From: an uncultured Faecalicoccus sp.
GTDB taxonomy: Bacteria > Bacillota_I > Bacilli_A > Erysipelotrichales > Erysipelotrichaceae
Direction of reading: 5' to 3'
Assembly (NCBI RefSeq): GCF_944327125.1
Contig: NZ_CALVGO010000005.1
Span: 1 to 48,806, forward strand
Length of the DNA: 48,806 nt
Every line of letters begins with the position of its first letter. Positions within the stretch are counted from its first letter, which is position 1. The translations under genes and the position numbers were made by a program. The notes under the pieces are model-generated. The model was not told where the DNA came from, searched no databases, and saw only the letters and a program-made list of their open reading frames with translations. Below, one piece after another: positions 42,008-48,806 of this stretch.

Positions 42008-42736
42008 CTATGCACAGTTTTCCTTGATTGTTACTGTCTTTGTCTTGTTGATTTTTCTTTCCACAGCATTCAGGATCAATGTTGCGATCGTTGTTAAGGC
42101 AAGGTAAATCACCATCTCCAAAAAGTAAACTTCGGCAAATTTCATGTTACTTCCGGCTACCGAAGAAGACTGGAAGTAAAGCTCTGTTACCTGGATCGCA
42201 TTTAACATACAGCTGTCTTTGATATTGACGATCAGCTGATTTCCAATCGTCGGGAAGGTGTTTTTGATGGCTTGCGGAAAAATAATGGAAACCATCGTTT
42301 GAAACGTTGTCATCCCCAGGGATTTTGCCGCTTCGCTTTGTCCGGCATCAATAGACTGAATACCGCCACGAATGATTTCCGCCATATACGCACCGGTATT
42401 GACCGAGATGATGATCAAACCGGCCGAGAAACCCGTCCATCCTAAAATAGGACGAAGCAAGTAGAAAAAGAACAAGGCCTGTACCATCATCGGTGTACCT
42501 CTAAAAAACCAGACATAGAAGCCTACGATCCATTTCGCAAGCTTCTTTAAAATCTTAACAGGAAGTGAATCCATAGGATCTTCCGGAATTGCACGCAAGG
42601 CTCCGGTTATCAATCCCAGGACCAGTCCGACAACCGTACCGACGATTGCGAATAAGAGAGTGTTTTGGATACCGTAAGAAAACAAGCTCCAATTCTCTAT
42701 AAATATTTCATATGCCCTTCCAAAATCGATACTCAT
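42008..42736 (-). CDS. Amino-acid ABC transporter permease (probably lysine)
   Basis: A 242-aa HisM/GlnP-type permease with about five TM segments. The EAA-loop GQSEAAKSLGMTTFQTMVSIIFPQAI contacts the ATPase, and VWFFRGTPMMVQ is typical of the PAAT family. Only one permease gene is present, so it may act as a homodimer. It lies between the substrate-binding protein and the ATPase in a riboswitch-controlled operon. Confidence 0.94.
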   Translation of the reverse strand: MSIDFGRAYEIFIENWSLFSYGIQNTLLFAIVGTVVGLVLGLITGALRAIPEDPMDSLPVKILKKLAKWIVGFYVWFFRGTPMMVQALFFFYLLRPILGWTGFSAGLIIISVNTGAYMAEIIRGGIQSIDAGQSEAAKSLGMTTFQTMVSIIFPQAIKNTFPTIGNQLIVNIKDSCMLNAIQVTELYFQSSSVAGSNMKFAEVYFLEMVIYLALTTIATLILNAVERKINKTKTVTIKENCA

Positions 42737-42752
42737 GGATCATCAAACCTTC

Positions 42753-43580
42753 CTATTCTTCGGTTGGTGCGTTTTCAACCGCAGTTTTCATATATTCATT
42801 TCTTGTATCCTGGCTAATTGAATCCAATGCGTCCTGTACGCTCTTGAAGAAATCTGAATCGCGAGTTCCTTCTTTCAAACCGATAGATACTGTGGTATCC
42901 ACTTCAAAGCCATGCCCATCTTCAAACTGTACAATCGCAAGTCCTGGATTGGCGGCTACCACACCTTCGGCAACCGGCATTTCCGCTGTAATACCATCGG
43001 CCACTCCATTTTGAAGGGCAGCAACCAGTTCAGGATATGTGGCTAATGGTGTCTGATGATCTACACCTTCGATCTGATCGATAACGGTATCATAATTTGT
43101 ATTTTTCTGGCCGATGACTTTATGACCGGAGAAATCCTGAATATCCGTATAGTTTGCCATTTCACTGTCGGCACGAACGATCATGACCATTCCTTCACTT
43201 TCATAGTATGGAGTCGTAAAGTCGATGCCTTCTTCACGCTCATCGCTGGCTGTCATACCGGCAACGATCGCATCAATTTCTCCGGAATCCAAAGCAGGCT
43301 GCAGTCCATCCCATGAAATTTTCTTCACTTCTAATTTTTGGCCCAATTCATCGGCAATGGCTTGTGACATCATTACATCGTATCCGTCACAATATCCTCC
43401 ACCGCCGCTGATTTCTACGGCAGAGTCCGTTTGGGCATCGGAAGTTTGCCAGTTAAACGGCTGATACCCACACTCCATTCCTACGGTAAACGTATCATCC
43501 TGAGCTGAATCGGCTCCGGATCCTGAACATCCTGCCAAAGCGAATGTTCCAACTGCGATTGCGGCTAATAATTTTTTCAT
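42753..43580 (-). CDS. Amino-acid ABC transporter substrate-binding lipoprotein (probably lysine)
   Basis: A 275-aa SBP_bac_3 family lipoprotein with lipobox LAGC (C18). The mature part has VGMECGYQPFNWQ at the ligand pocket entry, GYDVMMSQAIADELG, GLQPALDSGEIDAIVAGMTASDERE and FTTPYYESEGM, the standard blocks of polar amino acid binders. It is the first gene behind the lysine riboswitch and terminator, and GGAGGA precedes the ATG. The ligand assignment rests on the riboswitch. Confidence 0.94.
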   Translation of the reverse strand: MKKLLAAIAVGTFALAGCSGSGADSAQDDTFTVGMECGYQPFNWQTSDAQTDSAVEISGGGGYCDGYDVMMSQAIADELGQKLEVKKISWDGLQPALDSGEIDAIVAGMTASDEREEGIDFTTPYYESEGMVMIVRADSEMANYTDIQDFSGHKVIGQKNTNYDTVIDQIEGVDHQTPLATYPELVAALQNGVADGITAEMPVAEGVVAANPGLAIVQFEDGHGFEVDTTVSIGLKEGTRDSDFFKSVQDALDSISQDTRNEYMKTAVENAPTEE

Positions 43581-43611
43581 TTTTCTTCCTCCTAAAGTAT
43601 CATGAAAATAG

Positions 43612-43640
43612 AAAAAAAACCATATGTGTTATCCATATGG
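43612..43640 (-). terminator. Expression-platform terminator of the lysine riboswitch
   Basis: Stem CCATATG / CATATGG with a 7-nt loop and an eight-U run. The loop contains GATAAC, which is the exact complement of GTTATC in the 3' strand of riboswitch P1, giving a clear antiterminator alternative. Confidence 0.88.
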
Positions 43641-43658
43641 CTTATTGACTTTGCCCTC

Positions 43659-43816
43659 AAGATAACCCCTCTTCTTACGAAGGAGTGCAGTGGGTATTTC
43701 CCAAAGCCCCAAGAAACGCTATTGCCATACCGTCTCTTTCGGCGATGATTACCTTTTCCATACTTCACTGCCTGCCGGCTCCCTATGGTACTCTGATGCA
43801 TCGCTACCTCTATCTT
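43659..43816 (-). promoter_or_regulatory. Lysine riboswitch (L box)
   Basis: About 158 nt between the promoter and the substrate-binding protein gene. Conserved L-box segments are AGAGGTAGCGA with CAGAGTACC at the 5' side, CATCGCCGAAAGAG in the middle, and GGGGTTATCTT closing helix P1 with AAGATAG (7 bp). Lysine binding would stabilise P1 and release the terminator at 43612-43640, switching the importer off. Confidence 0.9.
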
Positions 43817-43840
43817 CATCTGATTTACTTTTATGCAGTC

Positions 43841-43869
43841 ATTATAGGCATTTTATCCAGACATGTCAA
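43841..43869 (-). promoter_or_regulatory. Perfect consensus promoter of the lysine importer operon
   Basis: TTGACA-17-TATAAT on the minus strand, about 25 nt upstream of riboswitch helix P1. Confidence 0.88.
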
Positions 43870-43881
43870 GGGGCTTTGCCC

Positions 43882-44280
43882 TTACCGTGCCATCATTGAA
43901 AGAATATGCGCAAGAACGCTGGTTTCATCAAAAACCATGGGGACATCGGGAAAAATAAAGATCATGCGGTAAAGATAATAGACAAACATACACCCCACCC
44001 AGATCCAGACCAGGCAATTTCTTCCCTTGACATCCTTCTTCAAATGTCTCCACAATACCAGAATTGCGAAAATCATGGTCGGAATCAACAAACCATGATA
44101 GAAAAGTGAAGCCTCTATATTTCCATGAAGAAGGTAATACAGGCTGGTCGTCATATTGCAGCCTGGACAAGGGATGCCAAACACCGCCTGAAACGGACAA
44201 TGGATCCCTTCCAACAGAAGAAACAGGAGCAACAATACAATTGCTCCTATCAGTTTCATTGATTTCTTATTGATTTCCAT
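43882..44280 (-). CDS. DUF2752 domain membrane protein
   Basis: A 132-aa protein with three hydrophobic segments (about 8-25, 55-80, 95-120). The DUF2752 signature is CPFQAVFGIPCPGCNMTTS (cysteines at CP and CPGC). The function of the family is unknown. It overlaps the end of the zinc-ribbon/GYF gene by 14 bp from the ATG at 44280; a start at 44259 or 44295 is also possible and no good Shine-Dalgarno is present, which suggests coupled translation. A short GC hairpin (43868-43883) follows but lacks a U-run. Confidence 0.8.
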   Translation of the reverse strand: MEINKKSMKLIGAIVLLLLFLLLEGIHCPFQAVFGIPCPGCNMTTSLYYLLHGNIEASLFYHGLLIPTMIFAILVLWRHLKKDVKGRNCLVWIWVGCMFVYYLYRMIFIFPDVPMVFDETSVLAHILSMMAR

Positions 44281-45283
44281 AACGGCTGATATCATTCAAA
44301 GAACTTTGACAAATAGCCATAGAAATGATGCCTAAACCAACGACCGGCAATACCAGCATAACGATACTGTTGTCCGGGACCTTGAAGCCATTGTCGAAAT
44401 CCAGTTCGTTAAGCACCTTGCCCGCTTTCCAGTAAAAGTAAATCCCATACAATCCGCAAGTCACTATGGTCAAAAGGACAACCATCCCCGGATCTCCAGG
44501 ACTCGCCTTTCCCTTTGCCTGACAGCAGCGTTCAATATCATTGGCCAGACAATACAGCCAATAGTAAGAATAAATGCTACAGGTCACAATCGAAAGAAGG
44601 ATACACATTCCGATGCTTCTTTCTGAGATATAGATGGGCTGATTTGTGCCTGAATACACAGAATCGGTAAAAGCCTGAGCTAAATCGGCCAGTTCAGTCT
44701 CTTTCAGACGCTTCCAGTCCGGCATTCCCGTTTTCCACACAAAGGTATTTCCATAGATTTGCTTCGAACGGACCATGTTTTCCATCTGTTCTTTGGTATA
44801 CGGACCATTTTGATTGCCATTGGCATCAATGTAATACCAGGATTGCGGTTCGTCTTTGGTTTCCGACTGTGCAAGATAAGCGCTTAACTCCGTTTCCCCC
44901 AGCTTTTTCCAGTCTTCAAAACCATTTTTCCAGACAAGCGTATCTTTTCCAATTTCTTTTTTCTCGATAAGCTCCTGCATCATTTTTTCTTCAAAAGGGC
45001 CGGCCGCTTCAGAACCTTTGACATAATACCACTGGATTGGATCTTCCTGTGAATCTTCGGGTTCCTTATCAACGTCCGATGCTTCGGATTCCAATTCAGA
45101 AGCCGGTTTTAAATCTTCCTCAACCGGTTCTTCTTTCACATCTTCAGCTTCATCGATCAGTTGCGTGCTTTCTTCTTGAATTTCCTGTGTTTCTTCGATT
45201 TCTTCCTTTGTAACCGGAGTTCCACAATTTGAACAAAACTTTGCCTCATCAGAAAGTTCCATACCACAGTTTTTACAGATCAT
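44267..45283 (-). CDS. Zinc-ribbon, double GYF_2 and DUF4234-like membrane protein
   Basis: A 338-aa protein. It begins with a zinc ribbon (CKNCGMELSDEAKFCSNCG, residues 3-21), then an acidic linker (about 30-80). Two GYF_2/DUF4339 domains follow (about 85-130 and 145-195; both WYY...GPF/Y...W), likely to bind proline-rich peptides. The C-terminus has about four TM segments arranged as a DUF4234-like pair (CILLSIVTCSIYSYYWL and VVLLTIVTCGLYGIYFYW). The cytoplasmic domains and membrane part suggest an adaptor, but no function is known. AAGGAG precedes the ATG and the downstream DUF2752 gene is co-transcribed. Confidence 0.85.
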   Translation of the reverse strand: MICKNCGMELSDEAKFCSNCGTPVTKEEIEETQEIQEESTQLIDEAEDVKEEPVEEDLKPASELESEASDVDKEPEDSQEDPIQWYYVKGSEAAGPFEEKMMQELIEKKEIGKDTLVWKNGFEDWKKLGETELSAYLAQSETKDEPQSWYYIDANGNQNGPYTKEQMENMVRSKQIYGNTFVWKTGMPDWKRLKETELADLAQAFTDSVYSGTNQPIYISERSIGMCILLSIVTCSIYSYYWLYCLANDIERCCQAKGKASPGDPGMVVLLTIVTCGLYGIYFYWKAGKVLNELDFDNGFKVPDNSIVMLVLPVVGLGIISMAICQSSLNDISRYGNQ

Positions 45284-45311
45284 TTAAATCAACTCCTTGT
45301 ATTTAAACTAA

Positions 45312-45339
45312 ATTATACAGTATTTGATATAAAATACAA
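45312..45339 (-). promoter_or_regulatory. Promoter of the zinc-ribbon/GYF gene
   Basis: TTGTAT-16-TATAAT on the minus strand, about 30 nt before the start codon. Confidence 0.62.
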
Positions 45340-45354
45340 CGAAACTCAAAGCTA

Positions 45355-45387
45355 TAAAAAAAGATCTGCCAATAATTTGACAGATCT
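45355..45387 (-). terminator. Intrinsic terminator of nagB
   Basis: Stem AGATCTG / CAGATCT with a 12-nt loop and a U-run in the minus direction. Confidence 0.82.
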
Positions 45388-45396
45388 CAAATCCCT

Positions 45397-46119
45397 TTAC
45401 TTTGATAATAAGCTTGCGGCCGCTTCATCCACAACAACCGTTACATCTGGATGATTCTGAAGAACAGAAGCCGGCATATCCGTAGTAACAGGACCTTCAA
45501 CCATTCCTTTTACCGCTTCGGCTTTATCCGTTCCAGAAACAACCATCAGAATCTTCTTTGATTTCATGATTGTACCGATTCCCATGGAAATTGCCTGTTT
45601 TGGAACTTTGTTCATATCATTGTCGAAGAAACGAGCGTTCGCTTCGATCGTACTTGGCGTCAAGTCAACAATATGTGTCAATTCTTCAAATGGTGTTCCT
45701 GGTTCGTTGAAACCAATATGACCATTGCGTCCGATTCCTAACAGCTGTAAATCGATCGATACTTTATCCAGCTCTTTTTCATAAGCTTCACAGTCTTCTT
45801 TACAGTTACCATAAGGAACATGGGTGTTGGCCGGATCGATATCAACATGATCAAACAAATTTTCTTTCATGAATGTATAGTAAGACTGAGGGTCGTTACG
45901 GTCGATTCCTACATATTCATCCAAATTATACGTTCTTACATTTTTGTAGCTGGTTCCATTATCTTCGTGATCTTTCACCATGCACTGATACAGCCCAACT
46001 GGCGAGCTTCCCGTAGCCAGACCCAGCACAACATCCGGCTTGCTGGTAACGACTTCTTTCATTACCTCGAATGCCTTCGCAGACATTTCATCATAATCTT
46101 TGCATACGATTAATTTCAT
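45397..46119 (-). CDS. nagB: Glucosamine-6-phosphate deaminase
   Basis: A 240-aa enzyme converting glucosamine 6-phosphate to fructose 6-phosphate and ammonia. Motifs seen: GLATGSSPVGLY (phosphate/sugar loop), YNLDEYVG (catalytic Asp), LLGIGRNGHIGFNEPG (catalytic His and Glu) and KAEAVKGMVEGPV. Length is that of the short Gram-positive NagB form. GGAGGT precedes the ATG, and an extended -10 (TGaTATAAT) lies close upstream at about 46145-46153. It is a single gene divergent from the GatZ-like gene. No nagA is in the window. Confidence 0.96.
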   Translation of the reverse strand: MKLIVCKDYDEMSAKAFEVMKEVVTSKPDVVLGLATGSSPVGLYQCMVKDHEDNGTSYKNVRTYNLDEYVGIDRNDPQSYYTFMKENLFDHVDIDPANTHVPYGNCKEDCEAYEKELDKVSIDLQLLGIGRNGHIGFNEPGTPFEELTHIVDLTPSTIEANARFFDNDMNKVPKQAISMGIGTIMKSKKILMVVSGTDKAEAVKGMVEGPVTTDMPASVLQNHPDVTVVVDEAAASLLSK

Positions 46120-46172
46120 GATTTTACCTCCAACTTTAAAAAAATTATATCACAGGCATCTTCTTTCCTCGT

Positions 46173-46220
46173 ATCTTTTTTAAGTAAGGTTTTATCTTTT
46201 TTGACAACTTTTATCTTTTT
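46173..46220. repeat. Three spaced TATCTTTTT elements in the nagB-gatZ intergenic region
   Basis: The core ATCTTTTT begins at 46173, 46194 and 46213, a spacing of 21 and 19 bp (about two helical turns). The latter two share TTTTATCTTTT. They lie between the divergent nagB and GatZ-like promoters and may be binding sites or phased A-tract bends. The same gap also holds an 8-bp palindrome, TTGTACAA (46258-46265). Confidence 0.5.
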
Positions 46221-46302
46221 GCATTTTTTATTTGTATATTTCATGAATTAGATGAAGTTGTACAAATGATAGAGTATAATAAAAGACATAGGAGGGGTTT
46301 TT

Positions 46303-47631
46303 ATGCCAAAACAAAATCCATTATTAAACATCATAAAATTACAGAAAGCAGGGAAAAGCGTCGGCGTTTATTCCTGCTGCTCCAGCAACAGTTTTGTGAT
46401 CGAAGCCGCTATTGAAACCGCCAAGAAACAAAACTCTCTGGTACTGATCGAGTCCACAGCCAATCAGGTCGATCAAAACGGCGGTTATTCAGGAATGACA
46501 CCGAAAGATTTCTATAATTACTGTTTAGAAACCGCCGAGAAAATCGGTTTGCCAAAAGACAGAGTCTTCCTGGGAGGAGACCATTTAGGTCCGCTTACTG
46601 TTTCCAGTAAACCGGAAGCGGAAGCCATGGACTACGCCAAAACACTGGTCCACGATTATGTGCGTGCCGGATTTACCAAGATCCATATCGATACCAGTAT
46701 GAAAGTCGCTGATGACGATCCAAACACACGTTTGAGCGATGAAGTCATCGCCAAACGAGGAGCGACTTTGGCAAAAGTCTGTGAAGAAGCCTATCAAGAA
46801 TTATTGGAAGAGAATCCTGAAGCCGTTCATCCTGTATACATCGTGGGTAGTGAAGTTCCTATTCCGGGCGGTGCCGTCGAAGAAGATGCCGGTATGCAGG
46901 TGACAAAACCGGAAGACTTCAAGGCAACCGTATCCACCTTTGAAAAAGCTTTTGAGGAATTAGGAATTCACGACGCATGGCAATATGTCATGGCCGCTGT
47001 CGTTCAGCCAGGCGTTGAAGAAAAAGATGCCGGATGCGAAGAATACGACAGAGAACGTGCCAAAGATCTGATGGCTTCCATCAAAGATTTTGACAATCTG
47101 GTATTCGAAGGTCATTCAACAGATTACCAGACAAAATACAAACTGAAAGAACTGGTTGAAGACGGTGTCGGAATCTTGAAAGTAGGACCAGGGCTTACTT
47201 ACGCAGCCCGTGAAGGAATCTTCTCTCTTTGCTGCATCGAAGAAGAACTGGCTGAAGTTTATGGATTTGAAACCAGTCATTTTAAAGAAGTCTTAGACGA
47301 GGTAATGTTGGAGAACCCTGGAAAATGGGCCCCATACTATCACGGAACCGATAAAGAGATCGCATTCAAAAGAAAATATTCTTTCTCGGATCGTTCCCGT
47401 TACTACATGCCAAATCCAAAAGTACAGAAAGCATTGAATACACTGCTTACAAACTTACATGAACATCCGGTATCTCTTCCGCTTTTATCCCAATATATGC
47501 CAATCCAATATACATTGGTACGGGAAGGAAAACTGGAAAACACACCAGAAGCCCTGATCAAGGCCAGAGTTGCCTACACGATCGAAGAATATACCTTCGC
47601 AACGCATCAGGAAGAACTCGTTAAAGAGTAA
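46303..47631 (+). CDS. GatZ/KbaZ-like tagatose-bisphosphate aldolase non-catalytic subunit
   Basis: A 442-aa barrel protein. It begins NPLLNIIKLQKAGKSVGVYSCC and has LIESTANQVDQNGGYSGMTP, FLGGDHLGP, KIHIDTSMK, YIVGSEVPIPGGA and LVFEGHSTDYQT, the standard blocks of the GatZ/KbaZ/AgaZ family. The family supports the catalytic class II aldolase (GatY/KbaY) that cleaves D-tagatose 1,6-bisphosphate; it has no full catalytic activity itself. No GatY is encoded in the window, so its partner is elsewhere or it has another role. AGGAGG precedes the ATG, with a TATAAT box at 46275-46280. It is divergent from nagB, which suggests amino-sugar or galactitol-type metabolism. Confidence 0.9.
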   Translation: MPKQNPLLNIIKLQKAGKSVGVYSCCSSNSFVIEAAIETAKKQNSLVLIESTANQVDQNGGYSGMTPKDFYNYCLETAEKIGLPKDRVFLGGDHLGPLTVSSKPEAEAMDYAKTLVHDYVRAGFTKIHIDTSMKVADDDPNTRLSDEVIAKRGATLAKVCEEAYQELLEENPEAVHPVYIVGSEVPIPGGAVEEDAGMQVTKPEDFKATVSTFEKAFEELGIHDAWQYVMAAVVQPGVEEKDAGCEEYDRERAKDLMASIKDFDNLVFEGHSTDYQTKYKLKELVEDGVGILKVGPGLTYAAREGIFSLCCIEEELAEVYGFETSHFKEVLDEVMLENPGKWAPYYHGTDKEIAFKRKYSFSDRSRYYMPNPKVQKALNTLLTNLHEHPVSLPLLSQYMPIQYTLVREGKLENTPEALIKARVAYTIEEYTFATHQEELVKE

Positions 47632-47662
47632 ACAAGTTGGAAAACTCCAACTTGTTTTTTTT
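47631..47662 (+). terminator. Intrinsic terminator of the GatZ-like gene
   Basis: An 11-bp stem AACAAGTTGGA / TCCAACTTGTT with a 4-nt loop, then eight U. The stop codon (47629-47631) touches the stem. Confidence 0.9.
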
Positions 47663-47663
47663 A

Positions 47664-47672
47664 TGTTAGAAT
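47664..47672 (+). promoter_or_regulatory. Extended -10 promoter of the HNH gene
   Basis: TG-T-TAGAAT ends at 47672. The expected start site falls at about 47679, the A of the ATG, so the mRNA may be leaderless. The -35 region is poor. Confidence 0.45.
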
Positions 47673-47678
47673 GGAAGT

Positions 47679-48566
47679 ATGAATAAATCAAATCTGAAAC
47701 AAGTCATTCTTGCGATCAACGAAGCAAGTCTGATATGTGACACAAAGAGAAAACTCTTTCGTGAGATCAAAGATCGAACCGGGCTATCCGACACTAAAAT
47801 ATATAAAGTCATCGATTTATTGGAAAAACACCGAGGATTGGAATGGCTCAACGAAGAAATCGATCTGTTCCCTTGCGCTGTGATCTATGCGCGTTCAAAG
47901 ACCAACAGTTTGATTGAAAACCTCTCGTTTTGGGAAATGTTCAAAGATGATGAAGAACTGCTGGAAGAAATTGGTTTTGAAGTCAAAGATCATCGCATGC
48001 TGGAATATATGGACCGAATCCGAAAAGAAGACCCAGACAAGATCGTGAGTGATACATTGTCGATCCTCTATACAAATTCGATTGTACAAAGGACAAAAAA
48101 CATGCCTCACAAAAACGAAAATCGAAGCATTGTTCCTTTGCCTAACCGTGACTTTTTATACCAAATCATGCCTAAAAGAGGAATCCCGACAAACCGAGAT
48201 GTATCCAAAGATCTCCAGATCTATTTTAAAGACACGCTTATGCATGAGTTCAACCGAACTTGTCCTGTCTGCGGGATCCATTTGCCCCATATGCTGATTG
48301 CCAGTCATATCAAGCCGTTTCGTGACTGTGCCCATATCTTTGAGGCCGCCGACCACAACAACGGATTATTGCTGTGCCGAAATCATGACTATCTCTTCGA
48401 TCAGGGATATATCACGTATACCGATGAAGGAAAATTAGTTGTATCCCGACAGTTAAAACATCCAGAACATTATCAGCTTCACGATTTAAATAAAAAAATC
48501 ATGACCGAAAACCGCAAACTGTATATGGATTATCATAGAAAACACATCTTTTTAGGCAAAATCTAA
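47679..48566 (+). CDS. HNH_2 endonuclease domain protein
   Basis: A 295-aa protein. The N-terminal half (1-180) has no recognisable family; it contains a helix-turn-helix-like stretch (GLSDTKIYKVIDLLEKH) and charged helices. The C-terminal half (about 190-260) is an HNH_2-type nuclease: CPVCG, IASHIKPF (first His), DHNNGLLLCRNHDYLFDQGYI (Asn and His) and TDEGKLV. The domain is found in restriction-like and repair nucleases. It is probably monocistronic, starting at 47679 very close to the -10 box, with only a weak GGAAG before the ATG. No methyltransferase is adjacent, so a restriction role is not supported. Confidence 0.85.
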   Translation: MNKSNLKQVILAINEASLICDTKRKLFREIKDRTGLSDTKIYKVIDLLEKHRGLEWLNEEIDLFPCAVIYARSKTNSLIENLSFWEMFKDDEELLEEIGFEVKDHRMLEYMDRIRKEDPDKIVSDTLSILYTNSIVQRTKNMPHKNENRSIVPLPNRDFLYQIMPKRGIPTNRDVSKDLQIYFKDTLMHEFNRTCPVCGIHLPHMLIASHIKPFRDCAHIFEAADHNNGLLLCRNHDYLFDQGYITYTDEGKLVVSRQLKHPEHYQLHDLNKKIMTENRKLYMDYHRKHIFLGKI

Positions 48567-48624
48567 GATCACTTTTCAATTTGCACATGATAAGGTAAAA
48601 TAGAACTACATTTTGGAGGTTTTT

Positions 48625-48806
48625 ATGACTCAGAAACAATATCCTGTTCTTTATGCAACAAGCACAAAAGGAACTTTTTTTAAACATTGCAGCATCAATC
48701 AAACTCTGTACTTTAAAATGATCAAAGATGAAGAACGAGCAAAGGCAGATCCTGATTATGACCTATATATGGATGCGATGGTCGATGAATGCTATGACGC
48801 AATCGT
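48625..48806 (+). CDS. Hypothetical protein, N-terminal part only (runs off the right edge)
   Basis: 60 codons from the ATG at 48625, preceded by a strong GGAGG. The visible sequence is polar and soluble with no signal peptide (MTQKQYPVLYATSTKGTFF). I do not recognise the family. Confidence 0.6.
   Translation, partial: MTQKQYPVLYATSTKGTFFKHCSINQTLYFKMIKDEERAKADPDYDLYMDAMVDECYDAI

Noticed and set aside
43868-43883. Hairpin after the DUF2752 gene as a terminator
   Set aside because: The stem is short with a bulge and is followed by TTGACA, not a U-run.
47679-48566. HNH gene as a restriction-modification system
   Set aside because: No methyltransferase or specificity gene is adjacent; only the nuclease domain is visible.

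Overview
The window looks like a chromosomal segment of a low-to-moderate-GC, anaerobic Gram-positive bacterium (Bacillota), most plausibly a gut Erysipelotrichia relative. The phylum is well supported by strong Shine-Dalgarno sites, SigA-type TTGACA/TATAAT promoters, lipoprotein signal peptides, a MurM/FemX-like transferase, NiaR control of NAD synthesis, and LicT-type antitermination. Anaerobic life is supported by the oxygen-sensitive class III ribonucleotide reductase (nrdD/nrdG) and an FprA flavo-diiron protein. The class and genus are inferences. No rRNA, phage, insertion sequence or CRISPR array is visible.

Layout. 1-6.3 kb: start of a secreted protein, FprA, a hot-dog thioesterase divergent from an 8-TM membrane protein with an acidic loop, a two-component system, and a FemAB/MurM-like transferase. 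6.4-11.1 kb: gpmI, an SDR oxidoreductase, and an alpha/beta hydrolase-nhaC operon. 11.4-15.4 kb: nrdD, nrdG and an iron alcohol dehydrogenase. 15.4-20.8 kb: a cell-wall operon ftsX1 - M23 peptidase - ftsE - ftsX2 - S41 peptidase, with two different full-length FtsX proteins for one FtsE. 20.8-21.3 kb: a candidate small RNA and a stand-alone tRNA-Ile/tRNA-Ala pair. 21.3-25.8 kb: the NAD operon nadA - nadBC (in-frame fusion) - niaR - CPBP protease. 25.9-33.9 kb: MalY/PatB-like lyase, two tandem DegV proteins, an ABC exporter with a large coiled-coil permease, and an Rpn-family nuclease with 24-bp tandem repeats. 34-36.4 kb: pfkA-pyk.

36.5-41.25 kb is the most unusual region. A strong promoter is followed by a short leader holding a ribonucleic antiterminator (RAT)-like hairpin that overlaps an intrinsic terminator. 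Then come a secreted endonuclease/exonuclease/phosphatase-fold lipoprotein, a PTS-like membrane protein that has lost the EIIC motifs and the EIIB phosphocysteine, a LicT/BglG antiterminator, and an intact PTS EIICB. I infer a self-regulated sugar (or sugar-phosphodiester) uptake system in which the degenerate PTS protein may act as a sensor or partner.

41.2-43.9 kb: an amino-acid ABC importer under a lysine riboswitch with its own terminator, so probably a lysine importer. 43.9-46.1 kb: a zinc-ribbon/GYF membrane protein, a DUF2752 protein, and nagB. 46.3-48.8 kb: a GatZ/KbaZ-like protein, an HNH_2 nuclease, and the start of an unknown gene that runs off the end.

Recurring architecture: many stop codons lie inside, or touch, the stem of the gene's own terminator, and at least two genes appear to be transcribed from a promoter whose start site falls at or next to the start codon (leaderless candidates).
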